This document shows, piece after piece, positions 56,664 to 64,000 of a stretch of 64,000 nt of DNA. Numbering within the stretch: position 1 is the first letter of the stretch; each line of letters opens with the position of its first letter. The notes under the pieces were generated by a model that saw only the letters and a program-made list of their open reading frames with translations, ran no database searches and was not told the DNA's origin. The stretch comes from Rouxiella aceris (lineage in GTDB: Bacteria > Pseudomonadota > Gammaproteobacteria > Enterobacterales > Enterobacteriaceae). Location of the stretch: contig NZ_JAADJU010000003.1 in the NCBI RefSeq assembly GCF_012933545.1, positions 124,001 to 188,000 of the forward strand, written 5' to 3'. The position numbers and the translations under genes are program-made.

Positions 56664-56968
56664 TTTTTATTTTTAAATTCAGCGGCGAAAAGATTTTCCC
56701 AGTTAACAAAGGAGCTAAGCGGAATGATCTCGAAGCTTAATAAGCCCGCTTTTGCCAGCGGGAATTCGGCCATTGCGCTCATCGCTTCATCAACAGAGTT
56801 ACATTCAAGAAAAATAGCGACACCGGGTCTGTCCTGACGGAAGTAGATGTCACGGATGACGCCGGATTTATACAATCCCCAGGCGTGCAGCGCTTCAGCA
56901 GTAAGGTGTGGTGCATATTTTTCCAACGATGCACCAGTGGCGGGGATATCCAGACATAAAATTCGCAT
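56660..56968 (-). CDS. Small muconolactone-isomerase-like (dimeric barrel) protein
   Basis: This 102-residue protein contains VAIFLECNSVDEAMSAMAEFPLAKAGLLSFEIIPLSSF. That is the strand-helix-strand of the YciI/muconolactone isomerase-like barrel group. It is the first gene of the operon and is divergent from the LysR gene at 57108. Function is unknown. Confidence 0.78.
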   Translation of the reverse strand: MRILCLDIPATGASLEKYAPHLTAEALHAWGLYKSGVIRDIYFRQDRPGVAIFLECNSVDEAMSAMAEFPLAKAGLLSFEIIPLSSFVNWENLFAAEFKNKK

Positions 56969-57107
56969 CATAGTCTCCTGAACTCAGATCGTTGTAGAAA
57001 GAGACTAAAGTATAAAAGCTGCATTTCAGGAAGATTAGAGGGCCATTGACTTAAGCATATTTAGGCTGTACTTAATAATCAGGCCAGTATTTCTTCAGGA
57101 AGAAACT

Positions 57108-58007
57108 ATGAATAACGCTCTTTATAATCAGTTACGTATCTTTCAGAGTATTGTGCGTGAAGGCAATATTTCGGCCGCTGCGAGGAGACTTGAAATCACG
57201 CCGCCATCCGTCAGCAATGCGCTTAAGCTGCTGGAAGAACATATTGGCCATCCGCTTTTTGTGCGCACGACCCGTCGTATTGAGCTGACGGAAACCGGAC
57301 AGCTGTTGCTGGAACAGACCGCCGCTGCAGTTGAGTCGCTGGAAAAATCGCTGGAAAGCATTCGCGATCAGAATCAGGAACCCTCTGGTGTGGTGCGAAT
57401 TACGCTCTCGCGTTTTGCCTACTTGTTAATTCTTAAACCTGCAATGGCAGCGTTCTGTCAGCAATATCCGGGTATACAGCTGGAAATTTCGATCTACGAC
57501 GGTACCGTGAATATTATCGAAGAGCGTTTTGACCTGGGGATTCGTTTTGGCGATATTCTGGAAGGCGGGGTGGTGGCACGGCCGTTAATGAAACAGTTTC
57601 GTGAAGGGTTATATGCATCTTCAGCGTATCTCGCCGGGCATGGGATGCCTGAGGTGCCGGCAGATCTCAGTCATCACCGACTGATTGGTTACCGTTTTAT
57701 CACTAACAACCGCATCCTTCCGTTGATCCTGAACGATCGCGGAGAGCAGTTGACCGTTGAGATGCCCGGGCAGTTGATCAGCAACGATATTGACGTTATG
57801 GCAGACGGGATCCGTAACGGGTTGGGAATTGGGCGCTTGTTTGAACCCATCTGGCGGTTACAGCCCGATCGGGAGCAATTTATACCCGTGATGGAGAGCT
57901 ACTGGAAAACCTATCCACCAGTGTATCTCTATTACCCAAAAAACGCGGGTAAAACGAAAAGAGTGAAGGCCCTTATTGATTTTCTGATAGCCGCTACGGG
58001 GCGATAA
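57108..58007 (+). CDS. LysR-family transcriptional regulator
   Basis: This 299-residue regulator has an N-terminal winged helix (LRIFQSIVREGNISAAARRLEITPPSVSNALKLLEEHIGHPLFVRTTRRIELTETG) and a periplasmic-binding-protein-like effector domain. It is divergent from the barrel/DJ-1/AKR/amidohydrolase operon across 139 bp and is its likely regulator. An AGGA site precedes the ATG. Confidence 0.92.
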   Translation: MNNALYNQLRIFQSIVREGNISAAARRLEITPPSVSNALKLLEEHIGHPLFVRTTRRIELTETGQLLLEQTAAAVESLEKSLESIRDQNQEPSGVVRITLSRFAYLLILKPAMAAFCQQYPGIQLEISIYDGTVNIIEERFDLGIRFGDILEGGVVARPLMKQFREGLYASSAYLAGHGMPEVPADLSHHRLIGYRFITNNRILPLILNDRGEQLTVEMPGQLISNDIDVMADGIRNGLGIGRLFEPIWRLQPDREQFIPVMESYWKTYPPVYLYYPKNAGKTKRVKALIDFLIAATGR

Positions 58008-58133
58008 AATACGACGTACTTAGGTAGGAGCCTCTGCCCGGAGCGGGGATGTCACATTCCGAGAGGCCTGGCTTCCCGTATGAACTCAATCACTTGCCCG
58101 TAGGGCTGCAAAAACGATATTTTTTTAATTATT

Positions 58134-58331
58134 ATGCTTGCCGTAGCTCGGATTCTTGGTAATCCTGAGATTTATATTAATTACACCTTTGCAAATAAAT
58201 TAGCGCTGTTTATTAGTGGTGATGTGAATGCAGAGTCGATTTATGATGCTTATTTTTAAATCGATGTTATCTCAGTGTTAATCATCACTGCAGGGATATA
58301 TATAATCGTAGTAAACTATTCAATAAAATAA
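58134..58331 (+). pseudogene. Small membrane-protein-like frame with an internal stop
   Basis: An ATG at 58134 opens 41 codons, with NYTFANKLALFISGDVNAESIYDAYF, then a TAA at 58257. The same frame continues IDVISVLIITAGIYIIVVNY, a membrane helix, to 58331. Protein-like composition on both sides of the stop suggests a decayed gene. It abuts an hcp fragment by 12 bp. No family recognised. Confidence 0.4.
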
Positions 58332-58343
58332 GGAAGGTATAGT

Positions 58344-58415
58344 ATGCCAATCCCTCCGTATATGCAGCTCAAAGATGACAGCAGTGCAGATATTAAAGGA
58401 CCTGTAGACTATTGA
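58344..58415 (+). pseudogene. hcp: N-terminal stub of type VI secretion protein Hcp
   Basis: A strong site (AAGGAAGG, 6 nt) precedes an ATG reading MPIPPYMQLKDD, then SADIKGPVDY and a stop. This closely resembles the start of Hcp proteins of the xxIPxYLxLKDDxGADIKGSVDV type. Only 23 codons remain and nothing after 58415 continues the match. The remaining gap (58008-58650) is AT-rich and holds the palindromes listed at 58513. Confidence 0.68.
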
Positions 58416-58512
58416 ATACCTCACGCAGCACAGCCTATTGAATAATTGATATTTTTATTCTGTGATATCGATCTAATTAACTTAACTAAAATATATTACG
58501 ACATCACAAAAT

Positions 58513-58556
58513 CAATAAAACACATATCGTGATTTATTGAAACACACATTGTGTTT
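58513..58556. promoter_or_regulatory. Two adjacent palindromes upstream of leuC
   Basis: The first (58513-58539) is a broken 27-bp palindrome, CAATAAA-a-CAC-N5-GTG-a-TTTATTG. The second (58540-58556) is AAACACA-CAT-TGTGTTT followed by more T. They directly abut each other 95 bp before the leuC start. They could bind the DmlR-like LysR protein encoded downstream; the second could also act as a weak terminator for transcripts from the left. Confidence 0.45.
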
Positions 58557-58650
58557 TTTAAATTAACTAACAGCCTTGAAGAGGGTGATAATATAACGGT
58601 ACGATCATTTTGCCAGCATAAGCAGACCAGGTGCTATAACGGGAGTAACC

Positions 58651-60072
58651 ATGAGCGAGCATAAAACACTATATGAGAAACTAGTTGATTCTCATACTGT
58701 TCGAACGCTGGATGACAAAGGCAATGTACTGCTTTATATCGATCGTTCTATTTTGAATGAGTACACCAGCCCCCAGGCGTTCAGCGGATTGCGTGAAGCA
58801 GGGCGCGGGGTATGGAATCCGGCGACATTATTGCTCAATGTCGATCATGTCAATCCTACGCGTCCGCTACGAACGCCGGCAATGACGGATGCCGGCGGTG
58901 AATTGCAGGTCAATTATTTCCGCGAAAACAGCAAGTATTTCGACATAGAGCTGTTTGATGTTATGGATAAACGCCAGGGCATTGAGCATGTGGTGGCTCC
59001 GGAACAGGGCTGGGTGCTACCGGGGATGGTGATTGCCGCCGGGGACAGCCATACCAGTACCTACGGCGCGTTTGGTGCGCTCGGTTTCGGTATCGGCACG
59101 TCGGAAATTGAACATCTGATGGCAACACAAACCCTGGTCTATAAAAAGCTGAAAACCATGCGGGTCAGCATTATCGGTGTACCGATGCAAGCCATGACCG
59201 CCAAAGACATTATCATGCTGTTGATTGAAAGACTGGGAGCGGACGGCGCCACCGGTTATGCCATCGAATTTACCGGTGATGTCTACAGCGCCCTCAGCGT
59301 CGAAGGACGTATGACAATGTGCAATATGGCCGTGGAAGCCGGCGCGCGCGGTGCTTTTAGCGCGCCGGACGAGAAGGTGTTCGCCTATATCGAATCTGCG
59401 CCCCGCGCACCCAAAAATGCCCTTTGGCTTCAGGCCGTGGCGCAATGGCAAAAGCTTAAAAGCGACGATATGGCGGTATTTGATAAAGAAATTTCCCTCG
59501 ATTGCACTGCCGTTGAGCCGCGCATCACCTGGGGAATAAGCCCGGACCAGGCAGGTGGCATCAGCGGTAGCGTACCGGATCCGGACAGTATTGCCGAGGA
59601 ACAAAAACGCCGTGATATAGAATTTGCGCTGGACTATATGGGCCTCAAGCCTGGCATGTCCTTTGAGGACATTCCCATTTCCCACGCCTTTATCGGCTCA
59701 TGTACCAACGGGCGCATAGAAGATTTACGCGCCGCCGCCCTGGTGGTGCAGGGACGTAAAGTCTCGCCCGGGGTTCGCGCCATGATTGTGCCGGGGTCGA
59801 CCCAGGTACGAGATAAAGCCGAACACGAAGGGCTGGCGCAAATTTTTATCGATGCGGGTTTCGAATGGCGTCAGTCGGGCTGCTCAATGTGTCTGGCCAT
59901 GAATGAGGATGTGCTGAAAGCGGGAGATCGCTGCGCGTCCAGCACTAATCGTAACTTTGCCGGACGGCAGGGCGCAGGGTCGAGAACCCATCTTATGAGC
60001 CCGGCGATGGTCGCCGCCGCCGCTATCGCCGGTCATATCGTCGATGTCCGACGTTTCGTTCAAGAGGCATAA
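58651..60072 (+). CDS. leuC: LeuC-like aconitase-superfamily dehydratase, large subunit (second-copy type)
   Basis: This 473-residue protein follows LeuC from end to end. The 4Fe-4S cysteines are intact in FIGSCTNGRIEDLR and QSGCSMCLAMN, and GDSHTSTYGAFGALGFGIGTSEIEH is conserved. Where housekeeping LeuC has DHNVST/DHNVPT, this one has DHVNPTRPLRTPAM, an altered active-site-side loop, so the substrate may not be isopropylmalate. Related second copies act on citraconate, dimethylmalate or similar. It lies 4 bp before leuD, with no leuA or leuB nearby. Confidence 0.9.
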   Translation: MSEHKTLYEKLVDSHTVRTLDDKGNVLLYIDRSILNEYTSPQAFSGLREAGRGVWNPATLLLNVDHVNPTRPLRTPAMTDAGGELQVNYFRENSKYFDIELFDVMDKRQGIEHVVAPEQGWVLPGMVIAAGDSHTSTYGAFGALGFGIGTSEIEHLMATQTLVYKKLKTMRVSIIGVPMQAMTAKDIIMLLIERLGADGATGYAIEFTGDVYSALSVEGRMTMCNMAVEAGARGAFSAPDEKVFAYIESAPRAPKNALWLQAVAQWQKLKSDDMAVFDKEISLDCTAVEPRITWGISPDQAGGISGSVPDPDSIAEEQKRRDIEFALDYMGLKPGMSFEDIPISHAFIGSCTNGRIEDLRAAALVVQGRKVSPGVRAMIVPGSTQVRDKAEHEGLAQIFIDAGFEWRQSGCSMCLAMNEDVLKAGDRCASSTNRNFAGRQGAGSRTHLMSPAMVAAAAIAGHIVDVRRFVQEA

Positions 60073-60076
60073 CAAA

Positions 60077-60685
60077 ATGGAACCTTTTACATGTGTTGAG
60101 GGTATTGTCGCGCCGATGCTGGCCGCTAATATCGATACCGATGTCATTATGCCTAAACAGTTTCTCAAAGGCATCGACCGCCAGGGGCTGGATAAGGGCA
60201 CCTTTTTTGATCAGCGTTTCCTGGCCGACGGGTCGGAAAATCCTGAGTTTATCCTCAACAAGGCTGCCTGGCGCCCGACCGCGTTTTTGGTGACCGGACC
60301 GAATTTCGGTTGCGGCTCAAGCCGGGAGCATGCGGTATGGGGATTAATGAAACTTGGGATCCGCGCACTGATTGGCAGCAGTTTTGCCGGTATTTTCAAC
60401 GACAATTGCCAACGTAACGGCGTGCTAACCATTACGCTGGACAAAAAGTACCTACAGCGCATTGAGCAGGCGGCGACCGATAGTGGCGATCACCGGATAA
60501 CCGTGGATCTGGTGGGCCAGCGCATTATGGCAGGCGATGACATAATGCCCTTTGAGATCGACGATCTCAAAAAACAGATGCTGGTGGCAGGTCTGGACGC
60601 GATTGGTTACTCCCTTAAATTTAAAGAGGATATACGGCATTTCGAACAGCGTCATTTCACGGCAAATCCCTGGCTTAAGCTTTAA
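60077..60685 (+). CDS. leuD: LeuD-like dehydratase small subunit
   Basis: This small (swivelling) subunit has about 202 residues and partners the LeuC-like protein. Visible motifs are VAPMLAANIDTDVIMPKQFLK near the N-terminus, GPNFGCGSSREHAVWGL and IRALIGSSFAGIFNDNCQRNGVL. The ATG at 60077 is chosen because it starts 4 bp after the leuC stop and gives the family N-terminus. Confidence 0.92.
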   Translation: MEPFTCVEGIVAPMLAANIDTDVIMPKQFLKGIDRQGLDKGTFFDQRFLADGSENPEFILNKAAWRPTAFLVTGPNFGCGSSREHAVWGLMKLGIRALIGSSFAGIFNDNCQRNGVLTITLDKKYLQRIEQAATDSGDHRITVDLVGQRIMAGDDIMPFEIDDLKKQMLVAGLDAIGYSLKFKEDIRHFEQRHFTANPWLKL

Positions 60686-60847
60686 CTTCTCACGACGATT
60701 AAGACAGATAGCCTAAGCAATATAATCGGGGTAGAAATGAACTGGCGAGCGATATCCGTAATAAGCAATGCAGTTAGGGTGTAAGGGCTGAGCGAGGCAT
60801 CATGTGCCACTCCATACCCGCTTTCCGTGTGATTAAGAGGAGTTATT

Positions 60848-61756
60848 ATGACAGCAGGGACTGAAATAATTGGGCCGTCCCCCTTTATTGCCGGCTTTAC
60901 CCTCAGTGATATTGATGTCGGCAACGGTATTCGACTGCGTACTGCCATTGGGGGGAAAGGCGAACCGCTGTTATTACTGCATGGACATCCGCAAACTCAT
61001 GTCACCTGGCGGAAAGTGGCTCCGGAATTGGCAGAGCACTTTACCGTTATCGCGCCCGACTTACGGGGTTATGGCGATAGCAGCAAACCGGAAAGCGATG
61101 CGGATCACCGTCCTTATTCAAAACGCGAAATGGCCCGGGATATGATGCTGTTGATGGCCGGGTTGGGATACAACCGTTTTGCGGTTGTGGGCCACGATCG
61201 CGGGGGACGGGTAGCGCATCGCCTGGCGCTGGACTATCAGCAGGCGGTGACCCGAGTGGTGTTTATCGATATCGCCCCCACCGCGACCATGTATGCCCGC
61301 ACGGATAAGACCTTTGCCACCCGTTATTTTTGGTGGTTCTTTTTGATTCAACCTGCGCCGTTACCTGAAAAACTGATTTCCGCCGATCCGGCCTTCTTTT
61401 TAGAAAAGCATATCAACGGACAGTTGAAAACGCCGGGGGCCACCGACCCCGAGATCTTTAACGAATATTTGCGTTGTTACGCCAATCCGCAAACCCTGCA
61501 TGCCATTTGTGAGGAATATCGTGCGGCCGCGACTATTGATCTCGCTGACGATGAAGCGGATGGCGAGAAACGCATTATTGCCCCGGTGCTGGCCTTATGG
61601 GGCGCGAAGGGCACAGTCGGCCAACTGTATGACGTGGAGCAAACCTGGCGAGAGAAGGCGCTGGATGTGTGGGGGAATGCGCTACCATGCGGTCATAGTC
61701 CACAGGAAGAGATCCCCCGGCGCACACTGGATGAGCTGCTTAATTTCCTGGCATAA
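60848..61756 (+). CDS. Alpha/beta hydrolase of the haloacetate-dehalogenase group
   Basis: This 302-residue hydrolase has LLLLHGHPQTHVTWRKVAPEL, DLRGYGDSSKP, a nucleophile elbow VVGHDRGGRVAHRLALDYP-like with Asp in the nucleophile position, FLIQPAPLPEKLI and a C-terminal CGHSPQEEIP His. These match fluoroacetate dehalogenase/epoxide-hydrolase relatives, including the carboxylate-binding Arg pair. The position where dehalogenases have a fluoride-binding His (H-W) reads W-W. Real defluorination is therefore doubtful; another ester or halide is possible. It shares orientation with leuCD and follows by 160 bp. Confidence 0.87.
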   Translation: MTAGTEIIGPSPFIAGFTLSDIDVGNGIRLRTAIGGKGEPLLLLHGHPQTHVTWRKVAPELAEHFTVIAPDLRGYGDSSKPESDADHRPYSKREMARDMMLLMAGLGYNRFAVVGHDRGGRVAHRLALDYQQAVTRVVFIDIAPTATMYARTDKTFATRYFWWFFLIQPAPLPEKLISADPAFFLEKHINGQLKTPGATDPEIFNEYLRCYANPQTLHAICEEYRAAATIDLADDEADGEKRIIAPVLALWGAKGTVGQLYDVEQTWREKALDVWGNALPCGHSPQEEIPRRTLDELLNFLA

Positions 61757-61855
61757 ACGACGGCGGCACGGCGGGAGTCGTTTGCCATGATCTGGGTGCC
61801 GTGGCATGCTGGTTTAAGTAATACCCAGATATTTTTGATTAGCCGCGGAAAATTT

Positions 61856-62803
61856 ATGCCTCTAAACAATAAATCACCCCATACATGGCCATTGGTTGAT
61901 GATTTAAACGTTTTTTTGACCGTCGTAAGAAAGCAAAGTTTTGCTGCCGCTGCAGTTGAACTGGGGCTTTCTGCTGCCTATGTAAGCAAACGAATTAATT
62001 TGCTGGAAAAGGGGCTCGGGGTACGGCTGTTTTTACGCAACACCCGGCAGATCAGCTTGACGCCCGATGGCGAAAAGGCCCGTGACGGGGCGATGGGCGT
62101 GCTGGATACCATGAGTGAATTTATTTCGAGCCTTTCTGATACCGATAAGCATATCCAGGGCCATCTGAATATCGGGTGTTCATTTGGTTTCGGCGAACAG
62201 CATATGGCTCCGGCGCTGGCGGAATTTTCGCGCCGATATCCGCAAATAACCTGTAAACTGACGTTATCCGATCGTGTCATGGATTTGATTGGCGAAGGAA
62301 TCGATATCGAAATCCGCATTGGAAATGATATCAAAGAGCTTTATATCGCCAGAAAATTGGCGGATAACGCCCGCATTCTGTGCGCTGCTCCCGGTTATCT
62401 AGCAGAACAGGGTATACCTGTAGAAATAGAGGATTTGGCCCGGCATAAGTGCCTGGTTATCCAGGAAAGGAACAGTCCGTTCGGCGTCTGGCACCTGACG
62501 AGAGGTGAAGAAGCCCGCAAGGTGCGAGTAAAAGGTTCGTTATCCTCCAACAGCGGTGTAGCGGTATTAAACTGGGCACTGGCGGGGCAAGGTATTATTT
62601 GTCGTTCGCGCTGGGACGTGCAGAAATATATCGATCGGGGACTGTTAATCCATTTGCTGCCGGAATATGCCCAAAGTGCAAATATCTGGGCGGTTTACAC
62701 CATCAAACCATCCACATCGACTCGGTTAAAGCTCTGCGTTGATTTTTTAGCTGAGTATTTCCATTTAAATCCCCCGGTGCCACCCACGGAATGCCTTTGC
62801 TGA
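61856..62803 (+). CDS. LysR-family regulator, DmlR-like
   Basis: This regulator of about 315 residues opens with VDDLNVFLTVVRKQSFAAAAVELGLSAAYVSKRINLLEKGLGVRLFLRNTRQISLTPDG. This is the DmlR-type helix-turn-helix, similar to the D-malate regulator of E. coli. A GGAA site lies 5 nt before the ATG at 61856. The longer frame from 61787 is less likely. It probably controls the leuC-leuD-hydrolase genes just upstream, which would suit a hydroxyacid effector. Confidence 0.9.
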   Translation: MPLNNKSPHTWPLVDDLNVFLTVVRKQSFAAAAVELGLSAAYVSKRINLLEKGLGVRLFLRNTRQISLTPDGEKARDGAMGVLDTMSEFISSLSDTDKHIQGHLNIGCSFGFGEQHMAPALAEFSRRYPQITCKLTLSDRVMDLIGEGIDIEIRIGNDIKELYIARKLADNARILCAAPGYLAEQGIPVEIEDLARHKCLVIQERNSPFGVWHLTRGEEARKVRVKGSLSSNSGVAVLNWALAGQGIICRSRWDVQKYIDRGLLIHLLPEYAQSANIWAVYTIKPSTSTRLKLCVDFLAEYFHLNPPVPPTECLC

Positions 62804-62834
62804 GCGTGGGCTGTGATGGGTCGTCAACGTAGCT

Positions 62835-62871
62835 GACTGGAGTGGCCCCATTCTGGCAGACATCTCCAGTC
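62835..62871. repeat. Inverted repeat resembling an insertion-sequence end
   Basis: GACTGGAG at 62835-62842 pairs with CTCCAGTC at 62864-62871. The stretch starting TGGAGTGGCCCC and containing CAGACATC resembles terminal sequences of IS2-group (IS3 family) elements as I recall them. No transposase is adjacent, so at most a solo end or scar is present. It may instead be a simple hairpin after the LysR gene. Confidence 0.35.
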
Positions 62872-62928
62872 CTCACGGTGAGCCTGAATGGGTATCATCA
62901 ATAATGCCAGGCCTCACGTTTGTAAAAT

Positions 62929-63435
62929 TTAATTAACAAAGGTTCTCTTAACCCTTTCTGAGACAAGAAAATAAGGGAGCCAAATAAATGCAGATAGTAT
63001 ATTCCTAAATATTGGTACAAGTTCGTTGTAACCAATAGATGACGGTGACAGTAGAATAAAATATAAATACAATTTGAATGACATAGTTGCGATGGTAGCT
63101 ATGATTAAGCCTATATAGGCTTTTGGCAGTGTTTTTTTCTTTTTGATAAAAAGAGATATTATATAGGTGATAAATAAAAACATTACCGAATCAATAAACA
63201 TTGAAATTAAAAAATAGAGCTTGCCATTTTCAGTTAAGTTATTGTAATTTAGAGTGATGATTTTAAAAAATCCTGTTATTTCAACCAGGAAAATAAACCC
63301 CATCAAGAATAAACTAGCAAATGGAAGGACTAAAAAACCCCTTATTTTTTTAAATTGCCGTTCCTCGCACACATCGCAAAATTCCCTGTCTTGTGGAATT
63401 TCCGTCCCACACTTAATACATCCCCATTTCATCAT
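62929..63435 (-). CDS. DUF2569-like membrane protein with N-terminal zinc ribbon
   Basis: This 168-residue AT-rich protein starts MMKWGCIKCGTEIPQDREFCDVCEERQF, a two-CxxC zinc ribbon. Four hydrophobic helices follow (FLVLPFASLFLMGFIFLV, FIDSVMFLFITYIISLF, and two more). The helical part looks like DUF2569. Base composition is much more AT-rich than the neighbours, suggesting acquisition. Function is unknown. Confidence 0.78.
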   Translation of the reverse strand: MMKWGCIKCGTEIPQDREFCDVCEERQFKKIRGFLVLPFASLFLMGFIFLVEITGFFKIITLNYNNLTENGKLYFLISMFIDSVMFLFITYIISLFIKKKKTLPKAYIGLIIATIATMSFKLYLYFILLSPSSIGYNELVPIFRNILSAFIWLPYFLVSERVKRTFVN

Positions 63436-63574
63436 CCAATCCCTTTTGTCTTAAAACCGGTTTTGCCTTTACTGACAGTAAAATAGTAAGTAACTTTACC
63501 AAAATAGGAGTTTACATCCTCAGGTTTTAGCTTTGAGCTCGTAGGCATAAGCTAAGTTCTTAGGGTGAATAATC

Positions 63575-63802
63575 CTAATTTTCCGTGCAGGTTTTAGAGT
63601 GTTTTATTCTTTCTGTCAATTTTTTCTCACCTTCGCTCAGGCAATACACATAACCGCCTTCCTCTCGGTTTTCATAGAATAGGCACCACGGTTATCTTCG
63701 ATAAATGCACCTTCCTGCGTAATCACCGCTGCTACCTCCCGCCCCCAACGCCTGGTAGAAGCTGCGGTTTTCCTCTCCTTGCCCGTGATCTCTGTGCTTC
63801 AT
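63575..63802 (-). pseudogene. Decayed reading frame, family not recognised
   Basis: From an ATG at 63802, the minus strand gives protein-like sequence broken across frames. ITQEGAFIEDNRGAYS shifts near 63680 to YENREEGGYVYCLSEGEKKL and TERIKHSKTCTEN before a stop at 63575. The E/G-rich, charged content in two frames suggests a frameshifted small gene. The rest of the 63436-64000 gap holds nothing I can identify. Confidence 0.35.
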
Positions 63803-64000
63803 TAATTTAATTAATAATTTCCCTACGTGACTACCATCACGGATTTAATTATAAAAATTTTAATGTGCAGCCTAAAGTTTTTGACTGTTCAGCCGATAGG
63901 CTGTCAGTGGCTAAGCAGTGAACAACTGACTTTTAGATTATTTTATATATTTATCAATAAATTAATTTCATCACCAGGGAAGGGGCGCGTTTAGCGCAGA

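Noticed and set aside
59017-59685. 222-codon minus-strand frame opposite leuC
   Set aside because: Antisense shadow; leuC is conserved throughout this interval.

Overview
This window is chromosomal DNA of a gamma-proteobacterium of the order Enterobacterales. The HNH protein at 49049-49396 is almost identical to E. coli YajD. A SymE-type toxin, CdiA/CdiI remnants, type VI secretion scraps, mannose-family PTS genes and Dpp-like transporters fit the same order. The many accessory catabolic loci and gene remnants suggest a free-living or plant/insect-associated member. The genus cannot be fixed from the sequence. I saw no rRNA, tRNA, CRISPR array or intact transposon.

1-6.0 kb: a four-gene mannose-family PTS (IIA-IIB-IIC-IID, minus strand). 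It has a clear sigma-54 promoter, two palindromic upstream sites and an adjacent LevR-type sigma-54 activator.

6.3-24.8 kb: a large locus that looks built to scavenge organosulfur or modified-cysteine compounds. It holds two Dpp/Gsi-type ABC importers, a rhodanese, an ornithine-cyclodeaminase relative, a frameshifted D-cysteine desulfhydrase, an M20 hydrolase with unusual metal-site residues, a GntR/FCD regulator, two flavin monooxygenases and a GNAT acetyltransferase. The two divergent promoter regions that feed the transporters share an identical 13-bp core inside palindromes, probably the GntR operator.

25-28.4 kb: an O-methyltransferase, then subunits C and D of a UbiD-type hydroxyarylic acid decarboxylase facing a MarR regulator, with two GTTCG-N4-CGAAC operators between them.

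28.6-35.6 kb: an intact 1994-residue protein of unknown function that looks effector- or toxin-like, followed directly by a decayed tssK fragment and a small acidic protein.

35.9-48.6 kb: mixed single genes: an MBL hydrolase, a GFA protein, a CMD protein, an ATP/ADP-translocase-like carrier coupled to a Tat-exported Rossmann protein, a chemoreceptor with a good FliA promoter far upstream, a GAPDH paralogue, a GlxA-like regulator, and DUF3224, ABM and WYL genes. MFS and cupin remnants lie between them.

49-58.4 kb: yajD; a truncated, multiply frameshifted cdiA end with an intact immunity gene; symE beside an aldo/keto reductase stub; a flavodoxin-fold/amidohydrolase/AKR/DJ-1 operon facing a LysR regulator; and an hcp start fragment.

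58.6-64 kb: a divergent leuC-leuD pair, a dehalogenase-like hydrolase and a DmlR-like LysR regulator, then a DUF2569 membrane protein and a decayed reading frame.
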